Below, piece after piece: positions 17,294 through 24,711 of a stretch of DNA of 64,000 bases. The position numbers and the translations under genes were made by a program. This stretch comes from Gammaproteobacteria bacterium (GTDB lineage: Bacteria; Pseudomonadota; Gammaproteobacteria; Methylococcales; Methylomonadaceae): the NCBI GenBank assembly GCA_018830325.1, contig JAHJSQ010000090.1, forward strand, positions 1 through 64,000, read 5' to 3'. The stretch's first letter is position 1. Each line of letters opens with the position of its first letter. The notes under the pieces were generated by a model. The model saw only the letters and a list, made by a program, of their open reading frames with translations. It did no database searches and had not been told where the DNA came from.

Positions 17294-17319
17294 CTTATGT
17301 TAATAACACTTAACATAAG
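17294..17319. repeat. Perfect 10-bp inverted repeat
   Basis: CTTATGTTAA-TAACAC-TTAACATAAG. There is no T-run, so it is not a classical terminator. It may be a terminal repeat or recombination-site relic in this mobile region. Confidence 0.5.
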
Positions 17320-17432
17320 TTGGGTCAGGGGGGAGGCTTGACTCTATCAAAAGCATTGGAGAAACATTTTGATTTCTGCTGGTACAGTTAAACTAGAATG
17401 AGTCAGCGACGATGAAATGTCAGGTAGATTTT

Positions 17433-17634
17433 ATGATAGAACAACAAATCATGCAGGAGCTGCAAGGCATTCCTGAATATAAACTCGCCGAAATTTATGA
17501 TTAGATTCATTACTTCAGATTGGGACTCGACAAGGAACGAGCTGGAAAACGCAAGCCTGGATTGTTGAGTGGGAAATTAGGCGACGCTTTTTTTTGAGCC
17601 ATTACCGGATAAAGAGCTGAGCGCGTGGAAATAA
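17433..17634 (+). pseudogene. Decayed antitoxin of a PIN-type toxin-antitoxin pair
   Basis: The frame reads MIEQQIMQELQGIPEYKLAE, then YD-stop-IHYFRLGL, KRKPGLLSGKLGDAFF and, after a +1 shift in a T-run, EPLPDKELSAWK. This is the pattern of small DUF2281-like antitoxins. An internal TAG and the frameshift near 17590 show decay. It is directly followed by the first codons of a toxin gene. Confidence 0.65.
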
Positions 17635-17673
17635 ATGCTGATCGATTCCCATGCGCTGTTGTATCGGAAGTAA
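17635..17673 (+). pseudogene. PIN-domain toxin remnant, first residues only
   Basis: ATGCTGATCGATTCCCATGC gives MLIDSHALL, the usual start of VapC-like PIN toxins (first catalytic Asp). After 12 codons the frame stops, and 8 bp later the IS5-type element begins. The rest of the toxin is not found on the far side of the insertion, so a deletion accompanied or followed it. Confidence 0.6.
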
Positions 17674-17681
17674 ATAAATTA

Positions 17682-18532
17682 GGGGCTGTTGCCGTTTTGT
17701 AACTTACCCTTGAATTTCAATAATTCCGCCTCATAGCTTGTTTATTTTGAGCCAAAAACAAGCAAACTATGCCGCGACAAATGTTTACGGATGAACACTG
17801 GGAAAAATTGAAGATGATTATGTTGAAAATGGGGATATATGACAAACCCTTTCTTCGGCAAACAACCGAAGGGATTTTTTATCGTTTGCGCGTAGGTTGT
17901 CCCTGGCGAGATATGCCCAGTGCCTTTGGTAACTGGAATGCTGTTTATAAACGCTTCAATGAATGGTCTCGTAAAGAAAAACTGATGGGTATTTTAACGA
18001 ACTGATAGTTGAGCCTGACTTGGAATGGGCATTTATTGATGGAAGTATTGTGAAAGCTCATCAGCATAGTAGCGGTGAGGCCTATGGGCAAGAATCGGCG
18101 ATTGGTAAATCTGTTGCGGGTAATACGACCAAAATTCATATGGCTGTCGATGCCTGTGGTCTTCCCATCCACTTTACAGTAACAGGTGGCGAAGTTCATG
18201 ATTGTAAAGAAGTGCCAACCTTAGTCGCTGAACTACCTAAAGCTGACTATATCGTTGCTGACAAAGGCTATGACAGTGAACCACTACGTGTTCAGATTCA
18301 AGGCAAAGGAGCTGTTCCTGTCATTCCAAGAAAAAAGAATTCAAACGTAGGGAATGATGATATGGATTGGTGTCTCTACAAATATCGTCACCTAGTTGAA
18401 AATGTGTTTGCAAGACTGAAACATTTCAGAGCTATTGCTACACGATATGACAAGCTAAAACGAAATCTTGAAGCTTCTGTGGCTTTAGCTTGCGCTTTTT
18501 TATGGTTACCTATGTGAAACGGCAACAGCCCC
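17682..18532 (+). mobile_element. IS5-family element (IS427-like), 851 bp
   Basis: Terminal inverted repeats GGGGCTGTTGCCGTTT at the left and its complement AAACGGCAACAGCCCC at the right are perfect over 16 bp. Each end is flanked by TA (17680-17681 and 18533-18534), the target duplication typical of this group. It carries one transposase in two frames. Confidence 0.92.
17769..18517 (+). CDS. IS5-family transposase in two overlapping frames
   Basis: The first frame (17769-18005, 78 residues) has the DUF4096-like N-terminal domain: TDEHWEKLK and VGCPWRDMPSAFGNW. The second (18020-18517, 165 residues as far as an ATG allows, but readable upstream through EPDLEWAFIDGS) has the DDE catalytic core: WAFIDGS with the first Asp, VADKGYDSE with the second, and YKYRHLVENVFARLKHFR with the Glu. 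A shift of -1 at GGTATTTTAACG joins them. IS427-group elements often use programmed frameshifting, so the element may be active. A lost T could equally explain the break. Confidence 0.85.
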
Positions 18533-18551
18533 TAATAGCGGAAGAAAAATA

Positions 18552-18902
18552 ATGATTAATCGAGCAGCAGTGATTCTTGTCTACAAGAAACCAGCCTTAG
18601 ACTGGGTCAATGAGTCTGATCCATCAGGAAAAAATCCGGAGATGACAATCGAGTCGATCAATGAAGACAATACCGTCTATTTGATTCGGCCGGAAGAGGC
18701 CGATACACCCGATGCATTAAATCAATGGATCAAACTGAACTATAAAATCCTATTCGAGAATGAGCTTGAAAGTTGGTATATGGATGATAGATTGTGGCCC
18801 CAAAAGCGCACTTTAAAAATGTTCCGTGAGTGGTTTAAGGTCGAATGGCATTCAGTCATCGAGGATACGGTAGGGGACCCCATTGGAGACGATGAAAGTT
18901 AG
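18552..18902 (+). CDS. Hypothetical acidic protein
   Basis: A 116-residue protein, strongly acidic with many Trp (LDWVNESD, LNQWIKLNYK, ESWYMDDRLWPQKRTLKMF, EWFKVEWHSVIED). I do not recognise a family. It has no membrane segment or metal motif. A GGAAG site lies 11 bp upstream of the ATG. It starts 19 bp after the right end of the IS element, so its native promoter may have been displaced. The following gene is a broken 5'-nucleotidase. Confidence 0.6.
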   Translation: MINRAAVILVYKKPALDWVNESDPSGKNPEMTIESINEDNTVYLIRPEEADTPDALNQWIKLNYKILFENELESWYMDDRLWPQKRTLKMFREWFKVEWHSVIEDTVGDPIGDDES

Positions 18903-18934
18903 ATGATGGGTGGTCAGTTCAACCGGGAAATCAA

Positions 18935-19530
18935 ATGGCATACTCAATAGAACGGAAGTTCGTCATCGCCGTAGCTTCCAGTGCATTGTTCGATCTTAGC
19001 GACTCTGATAATGTTTTTCGCGAAAAAGGGCCAAAGGCCTATAAAACATATCAAGAAGAACATCTTGATGTCATTTTGGAAAAAGGAGCGGCGTTTCCTT
19101 TCATCCGAAGATTTCTGAGTATCAATGATAAATTACAACAGCAACAACCTGTTGAAATTGTGCTTTTATCTCGCAATTCAGCTGAACCGGGCGTCGGGTT
19201 TTTAGATCAATCCGACATTATGGTTTGAATATTACCCGAGCGGCATTCATAGAAGGGAAATCGCCTTATGCCTATATCCCTGCATTCAACGTATCGCTAT
19301 TTTTGTCAGCAAACGAAGAAGACGTCGTGACGGCAATCGATTATGGCTATCCAGCGGGCACGGTTTTGCCTACGAAAGTTGTCGATGATCTAGGCGACGG
19401 AGAGCTTCGCATTGCCTTCGATTTTGATGGGGTCATCGCGGATGACGAGTCAGAGACGGACTATCAGGACGGCAAACTTGAGGATTTTTATCAACACGAA
19501 ACCGATAATCAACATATTCCCCATAAATGT
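18935..19530 (+). pseudogene. 5'-nucleotidase (NT5C1-like), frameshifted and truncated
   Basis: The first frame, MAYSIERKFVIAVASSALFD, FPFIRRFLSIND and VEIVLLSRNSAEPG, ends at 19228. The second, overlapping by 4 bp in another frame, continues NITRAAFIEGKSPYAYIPAF, LFLSANEEDV, YPAGTVLP and LRIAFDFDGVIADDESE. Together they match the cytosolic 5'-nucleotidase family, whose two catalytic Asp lie in FDFDG. The C-terminal third is missing. Similarity ends around the 21-bp repeat at 19528, where foreign sequence begins. Confidence 0.8.
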
Positions 19531-19548
19531 AAAAACCAGCCCAAATCC
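19528..19548 (+). repeat. 21-bp direct repeat, right copy
   Basis: Identical to 15307-15327. It marks the exact end of the 5'-nucleotidase similarity, which suggests a recombination or insertion junction. Confidence 0.8.
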
Positions 19549-20176
19549 CTCTAAAGCACTTGATTTAACTGGGTTTCTGCGATTTTTTACGTATTTTCTT
19601 CAGGTCTTTTAGACTTGCCAATCGGCTGACGATGACGCCGATAAGCGCTGCCAATCGACACCGGCAATCAGCCATTGCCACTGTGCCTGATTAACGGCAA
19701 ATGCGGTTTCGGAGGCCTTGGGCCAGGTAAACGAGCCTCGATGCAGACGCCGCTGACACAGCCAGACGCCATTGCCGTCCCACAACAACAATTTCAAACG
19801 ATTGCCGGCGCGATTGCGAAAAATAAACGCTGCCCCGGTGCATGGCGCATGACCTAAGCGCTGTTGGACAATCGCCGACAAGCCATCAATTCCCCGCCTA
19901 ATGTCGACCGGCTCGACCGCCAGCCAGATTTGCGCCGGACTCTCAATCAAGCCAGACATTGCAGCAACTCCCCGAGCCAATCGGCACCAGCGAGTAAAGG
20001 TTTTGTAATTTAAACCGACCTGACGACAATACGCTGATTTCGTCAGTTCGCTGGCTTGCCAGGCTTCGATGTGATGTTTCTGTCTCTCCGATAATGCCAT
20101 GCGCTCTCCTCGTGGAAAAATCCTGAGGATAACAGTGGCTGCGAGTGATTTTTAGATGGTGGCGCTGGACGCTTAC
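19549..20176 (-). mobile_element. IS66-family element fragment
   Basis: The right end carries the IS66 terminal sequence GTAAGCGTCCAGCGCCACC (read on the minus strand from 20176). The tnpA/tnpB region follows, but the large tnpC transposase gene is absent. The left limit is uncertain. It abuts an attC-like site at 20177. Confidence 0.75.
19609..20100 (-). CDS. IS66 TnpA-TnpB fused accessory protein
   Basis: A 163-residue frame. The first 40 residues (ALSERQKHHIEAWQASELTK, then YCRQVGLNYKTFTRWCRL) are the helix-turn-helix start of IS66 TnpA. From ESPAQIWLAVEPVDIRRGID onward it is TnpB: LLLWDGNGVWLCQRRLHRG and FTWP. In complete IS66 elements these are two genes. Here a deletion or frame change fused them, removing most of TnpA. 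Without TnpC it cannot move on its own. Confidence 0.75.
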   Translation of the reverse strand: MALSERQKHHIEAWQASELTKSAYCRQVGLNYKTFTRWCRLARGVAAMSGLIESPAQIWLAVEPVDIRRGIDGLSAIVQQRLGHAPCTGAAFIFRNRAGNRLKLLLWDGNGVWLCQRRLHRGSFTWPKASETAFAVNQAQWQWLIAGVDWQRLSASSSADWQV

Positions 20177-20270
20177 AACAAAAGCATACACGCGGACTGC
20201 CAAAAGCGGCGTGGCTTTCGCTAACGACAGCCACGCCACTTTTGGCATCCGGTGATGCTAAGCGTTAAGT
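20177..20270. repeat. attC-like integron recombination site, upstream
   Basis: About 94 bp able to fold as one long imperfect hairpin. Inner arms GCCAAAAG/CTTTTGGC (20199-20206 and 20239-20246) and GGCGTGGCT/AGCCACGCC (20208-20216 and 20229-20237) are perfect. Outer arms AACAAAAGCAT/ATGCTAAGCGTT are near-perfect with extra bases. It ends in GTTAAGT, which fits the GTTRRRY core. The left core is cut by the IS66 end. Confidence 0.65.
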
Positions 20271-20294
20271 GCCTTTGGGCAAATTGGAGTTCAA

Positions 20295-20663
20295 ATGAAA
20301 TTTGGAAATACAACGCCAATATTAAGAAGCTTCGATGAAATAAAAGCTAAAGAATTCTATCTGGATTTTTTAGAATTCAATTTAGATTGGGAGCATAGAT
20401 TTGAGGAAGATCTACCACTTTATATGCAGATTTCAAAAGGTGACTGCGTTCTTCATATATCTGAGCATCATGGAGACTGCAGCCCTGGTGCGGCTCTTCG
20501 AATTCAGGTAAGTAATCTAGAGCAGTATCATGAGCTTTTACTTGGTAAAAACTATAAATACGCTAGGCCTGGCGTACAAGAAAAGCCGTGGGGCAGCAAA
20601 GATATGTCGATTGCTGACCCATTTGGTAATCGGCTTACATTTACAAGTTCAGTCAGCACTTAA
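20295..20663 (+). CDS. Glyoxalase/bleomycin-resistance-fold protein (cassette gene)
   Basis: A 122-residue single-domain VOC protein. The N-terminal TPILRSFDEIKAKEFYLDFL, the LHISEHHGD segment and the C-terminal ADPFGNRLTF are typical of the bleomycin-binding/glyoxalase superfamily. A GGAG site precedes the ATG. The stop codon lies inside the downstream attC-like site, as is usual for integron cassettes. Small VOC proteins are frequent cassette cargo; some bind drugs, but no substrate can be named here. The gene is intact although both integrase halves are dead. Confidence 0.8.
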   Translation: MKFGNTTPILRSFDEIKAKEFYLDFLEFNLDWEHRFEEDLPLYMQISKGDCVLHISEHHGDCSPGAALRIQVSNLEQYHELLLGKNYKYARPGVQEKPWGSKDMSIADPFGNRLTFTSSVST

Positions 20664-20718
20664 CAAGCGCTTACAGAGTAACGCGGTTCTGCCGCGCACC
20701 TGAAGCAAACGTTATGCA
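20659..20718. repeat. attC-like integron recombination site, downstream
   Basis: About 60 bp from ACTTAAC (RYYYAAC core, 20659-20665) to GTTATGC (20712-20718), with a central perfect hairpin CGCGG-TTCTG-CCGCG. Together with the site ending at 20270 it bounds a cassette of about 448 bp (20265-20712). Confidence 0.65.
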
Positions 20719-20811
20719 GTCAATCTGAATCGCTATGCATACAAGAGTAGTCAAGTTACATTTTATCGCAGAAGCACCACACTTCCGACCGGATAACGTT
20801 TGCTTATCGAC

Positions 20812-22074
20812 CTACAAAGCACTCGGCTGTAAAGAATCGCTACGCCAATATTCAGACAAGTCTTTATCAACGAATCGTGCTATGGAAAACTCCTCAATGT
20901 CTATCGAATCGACCGGCATGCGTTTTTCAACGACTAATTCAGCGATGATCTCGCCGAAAATCGGCGCATATTTCAAAGCTTGGCCGGCGCCCAAGCAGTG
21001 ATAGAGATTACTTACTTGCGTGTCAGCCCCCAGAATGAATTTTAGATCGGGCGTAATATCGAAAAATGAATGATAGCCTCCGGCATAAACGGGTTTTCCG
21101 ATTCTTGGAAAACGGCTGATGATTTTGCCGAGATAGTTGTCGAGTTGCTGATGATTAACATTAAAACTCAACGCGTCGTAAATGACATTGGCACCATCGG
21201 GATTCATCGCTGCTCGGCTGAATGAACGGGCAATGTCTTTAGCATTGCGCCGTCTCGGTTGGTGCATATGCAGAATACTGCCGCGCCAGCGTCTAAAATA
21301 GGCTTGATTGACATAGTCGGCGATAATCGGCATTGATTCCGGAATATCGCTGACACTCACCAGAAAATTAGCCGCGTACACGGGCTCCAATGCCACGGGA
21401 ATGTGCAAACCGATGCCGGCAAACAATTCCGAACTCCAACCGCCCGCCGCATTGACCACATGCTTCGCCAGGATTTTTCCCTGGCTGGTGTGTAAGGCGG
21501 AAATATCATGTCGAGTATCTTGCTCAAAATCGAAGACCTCGCAATGCTCTAAAATGTCGATGTTATTTTTTTGAGCGGCGGTCTGCATTGCATTCAGGAT
21601 TTGCGGGGAATCTAACTGCAGGACGTCAGGCTCGTAATAGTAAATCTCCTCGGGGACGGTTTTAACCGCATTTCGAGTGAGTTCGGTCACATCTTGATGA
21701 GAAATCATCGTAAAGTCGATGCTTTCTTTTTGCATTGTTTGCTCTAAGTCCATCCAATTTTTTGAGGCCTTTCCGGAATGACTCTCGGCGATCCAAATAG
21801 CCCCTGACTGTTCAAAAAGGATATCGACACCCCAAATCGGTTGCAGGTTTTTCCAATACTGCGTGGCTATTTTGGCCATCCTTGCCGCCATTGGCGACGC
21901 ATTGGCCGAGCGGACAATCGCGCTATGGCGGGAACTCAAACCCGCCCCCAATACTTTTTTCTCTACGATAGCCACCTTTTCTGCTTTGCTGCCGAGCTTG
22001 CGCCTTATCGAAAAAGCACAGGCAGCGCCCAGACAACCGCCGCCGATCACAACCGTATGGTACTTTTTACTCAT
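20812..22074 (-). CDS. FAD-dependent amine/amino acid oxidoreductase (DAO family)
   Basis: A 420-residue flavoprotein of the DAO/sarcosine oxidase beta type. The dinucleotide motif VVIGGGCLGAACA is at the N-terminus, followed by GLSSRHSAIVRSA near residue 55. HVVNAAGGWSSELF and, near the C-terminus, LYHCLGAGQALKYAP complete the FAD fold. I start at the inner ATG because AGGAGAAGG lies 8-15 bp upstream; a longer start adds 11 residues. It probably oxidises a secondary or primary amine with O2 or another acceptor; the substrate is not evident. No glycine-cleavage or folate partner gene is next to it. Confidence 0.75.
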   Translation of the reverse strand: MSKKYHTVVIGGGCLGAACAFSIRRKLGSKAEKVAIVEKKVLGAGLSSRHSAIVRSANASPMAARMAKIATQYWKNLQPIWGVDILFEQSGAIWIAESHSGKASKNWMDLEQTMQKESIDFTMISHQDVTELTRNAVKTVPEEIYYYEPDVLQLDSPQILNAMQTAAQKNNIDILEHCEVFDFEQDTRHDISALHTSQGKILAKHVVNAAGGWSSELFAGIGLHIPVALEPVYAANFLVSVSDIPESMPIIADYVNQAYFRRWRGSILHMHQPRRRNAKDIARSFSRAAMNPDGANVIYDALSFNVNHQQLDNYLGKIISRFPRIGKPVYAGGYHSFFDITPDLKFILGADTQVSNLYHCLGAGQALKYAPIFGEIIAELVVEKRMPVDSIDIEEFSIARFVDKDLSEYWRSDSLQPSAL

Positions 22075-22146
22075 GACCGCCTTCTCCTTTTCCAAAAAGT
22101 GAACCAATGAACCAGCAAATGCAAGGCTGAGGCGAATTCCAAACGA

Positions 22147-22827
22147 CTAAGTCCTGACTGCCGATATTCCACCGTCGACACGCATAATTTGACCGGTAAT
22201 CCAACCGGCTTTGTCGGACAATAAAAACAACGCCATCTGAGCGATGTCCTCGGCTTCACCGATGCGATTCAGCGCATGGCGCGCGGCGGCAGCCTGTTTT
22301 TTACTATCTTCGCGTATCAAACGTTCGGCTAACGGGGTGTTGGTCAATGACGGGGCGATCGCATTGACGCGTATCTTCGGAGCCCATTCCGCAGCCAAGG
22401 AGCGGGTCAAACCTTCCACCGCACCTTTAGCGGCTGCGACTGTGGCATGGTATGTAAAACCGGTATTCACCGCTACGGTGCTAAAAAGCACGACCGAGGC
22501 CGTCTCCGCCGCCTGAAGATTACGCTGATAATGCTGCAAGCAGCGCACCGCACCCAGCAGATTGAGTTCCAAATCCTGCCGAAACTGATCGAGCTTGATC
22601 GTTGCGAAGGGTTTTAAGTTGATACTGCCGGGACAATAAACCAAGCCGGCCAAGGGCTCGTCCAAAGCCGGTAAGGGATCGGTTAAGACATCGCAGTTAA
22701 AATGTTCCGACAAACCCGGTTCTGCGTCTGAACGACTGATGGAATAAGTTTGGAATTGCCCCTGAGCCAAGTGGGTAAGAGCTGCGCCGATACCACTACT
22801 AGCACCTATGATCAAAATTTTACGCAT
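22147..22827 (-). CDS. Atypical short-chain dehydrogenase/reductase
   Basis: A 226-residue SDR with cofactor motif GASSGIGAAL, the NLLGAVRCL and RVNAIAPSLTNTPLA segments, and C-terminal WITGQIMRVDGG. The active-site stretch reads TYHATVAAAKGAVEGL. The lysine is kept, but the position four before it is Val, not the catalytic Tyr. Such HATVAAAK-type SDRs seem to form their own subfamily (from memory). It lies on the same strand as, and 221 bp downstream of, the photolyase gene; the two often co-occur in light or oxidative stress regulons. Confidence 0.82.
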   Translation of the reverse strand: MRKILIIGASSGIGAALTHLAQGQFQTYSISRSDAEPGLSEHFNCDVLTDPLPALDEPLAGLVYCPGSINLKPFATIKLDQFRQDLELNLLGAVRCLQHYQRNLQAAETASVVLFSTVAVNTGFTYHATVAAAKGAVEGLTRSLAAEWAPKIRVNAIAPSLTNTPLAERLIREDSKKQAAAARHALNRIGEAEDIAQMALFLLSDKAGWITGQIMRVDGGISAVRT

Positions 22828-23048
22828 GATCCGTCCTCAATGGTCAATCAACCTAAAAAATCAATTGGAGTACGAAAGGTTTAACGATAAGGTTACCGTG
22901 CAAATAATGTTAGTCAATCGCGAGTATTGACAATTTAGCGAAGTGCAACATTGTCGTAGACGAATTACCCCCTAACCTGCTTTCGGCGAACGGCGGTATT
23001 ACAGCAAGCGATCTAATCCATGGCAAGGTATCATTCTACTCAGCTAGC

Positions 23049-24578
23049 TCAGAAAATGCCGTTGGCCTTTAAAAAATGTTCGGCCTGCAGAACGAGGTTT
23101 CGTTTGGTTTCGTCATCAAGGCGATCTAAATTACGGAAAGCCATCACCATCCGGGAATTGTTTTTGAGTTTCTGTTCGTTGACGATTAAAAAATACCAAT
23201 ACAAGAATGTGAAAGGACAGGCATCGGCGCCCAGTTTCAATTTCGCTTGGTAGCGGCATCCGGAACAATAATCGGACATCCGATCAATATAAGCGCCTGA
23301 TGCTGCATAGGGTTTCGACGCGAAAATACCGCCGTCCGCATACAGAGCCATGCCGTGCGTGTTAGGCAATTCGACCCACTCGAAAGCATCGACATAAACG
23401 CTCAAATACCATTCTTCGACATAGACCGGCGAGATACCGGCCAACAACGCGAAATTGCCGGTAATCATCAATCGTTGAATATGATGGGCATAGGCGAAAC
23501 GTAGGGTTGACGTTATGCATTCGCGCAAACAACGCATATCGGTATCGCCGGTCCAATAAAATGCCGGCAACTTTCGCTCCGCTCCTAAAAAATTGCTTCC
23601 CGCATAATCGGGCATCTTGAGCCAATAAATACCCCTCACGAATTCTCGCCAACCCAGAATCTGCCTGATAAAGCCCTCGATTGTCGATAACGGTGCCTGC
23701 ATCTTTTGGTATGCGTTTAAGGCCGCCAAACATACTTCCTCGGGCTCTAACAGTCCGATGTTGAGGTAAGGGGAAAGCAACGAATGAAACAAAAAATCCC
23801 CTCCTTGCCTCATCGCATCCTGATAATCGCCAAAATTGGGCAGACAGTCATTGATGAAATGATCAAGTGCCGCCAGCGCTTGGCTTCTGGTCACAGCCCA
23901 ACTGAACGAGTCGAGGTCTCCGATATGATTAGGATATCGCCGTTCTACCATGGACGTGACTTGTTTCGTGATCGAATCCTGACTGAATCCTTTTCGCAAA
24001 GGCGGTTCAGTATATTTGGGCAACGCTTTGCGATTGTCCTTGTCATAATTCCAACTCCCGCCCTCCGGAAGCTTGCGGTTCATCAACCAACCGGTTTTGC
24101 GGCGCATCATGCGATAGAAAAATTCCATTCGGAATTCTTTACGGCCTTTCGCCCAATCGGTAAACTCGCTATGCGAACACAGAAAACGCATGTCTTCGCG
24201 AACCTCGACCGGCAGCTTGAGCAATTCCGGCCAATGCCGCATCATCTCGCTTACACGCCATTCACCAGCTTCGGTCACGACTATACGATCGACTCGATGC
24301 TTAAGAAGCGCTCGTTGGAGCTCGCCCGTAAACGAGCCGGTATTGCCTTCATCATCAAGCTTGATGTAATCGACCTGGATTCCCTCGGCACGTAACGATT
24401 TGGCAAAGTGTCGCATCGCCGATAAGATCAATACGATTTTTTTCTTGTGATGCTTGACATAGGTCGCCTCGTCTTGGACTTCCATCATCAGCACGACATC
24501 GAAGGTGCGATCGATATCGCTCAGCGCGCTGATGGTTCGGCTAAGCTGGTCGCCTAATATAAGTCTGAGTGTTTTCAT
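23049..24578 (-). CDS. FeS cluster photolyase/cryptochrome (PhrB-type, (6-4) photolyase family)
   Basis: A 509-residue flavoprotein of the FeS-BCP branch, whose characterised member PhrB repairs (6-4) photoproducts. The N-terminal LRLILGDQLS, the EGFIRQILGWREFVRG segment, the NFALLAGI helix and NTHGMALYADGGIFASKPYA are hallmarks. Cysteines C438, C441 and C454 (DYCSGC, ADACPF), plus one near 350 (DTDMRCLREC), match the four [4Fe-4S] ligands of the family. It should bind FAD and a lumazine-type antenna. It appears complete. Confidence 0.9.
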   Translation of the reverse strand: MKTLRLILGDQLSRTISALSDIDRTFDVVLMMEVQDEATYVKHHKKKIVLILSAMRHFAKSLRAEGIQVDYIKLDDEGNTGSFTGELQRALLKHRVDRIVVTEAGEWRVSEMMRHWPELLKLPVEVREDMRFLCSHSEFTDWAKGRKEFRMEFFYRMMRRKTGWLMNRKLPEGGSWNYDKDNRKALPKYTEPPLRKGFSQDSITKQVTSMVERRYPNHIGDLDSFSWAVTRSQALAALDHFINDCLPNFGDYQDAMRQGGDFLFHSLLSPYLNIGLLEPEEVCLAALNAYQKMQAPLSTIEGFIRQILGWREFVRGIYWLKMPDYAGSNFLGAERKLPAFYWTGDTDMRCLRECITSTLRFAYAHHIQRLMITGNFALLAGISPVYVEEWYLSVYVDAFEWVELPNTHGMALYADGGIFASKPYAASGAYIDRMSDYCSGCRYQAKLKLGADACPFTFLYWYFLIVNEQKLKNNSRMVMAFRNLDRLDDETKRNLVLQAEHFLKANGIF

Positions 24579-24711
24579 CGAATTTAATTATTACTCTTCG
24601 TCAATCAATAATCAGACCCCATAACGCTAACTCAATTCACTACCGAAACTAGCAATGCGATAGTCATATTAGAATCATTGAATGAAAAATCGATAGGCCT
24701 TAACAGATGCC

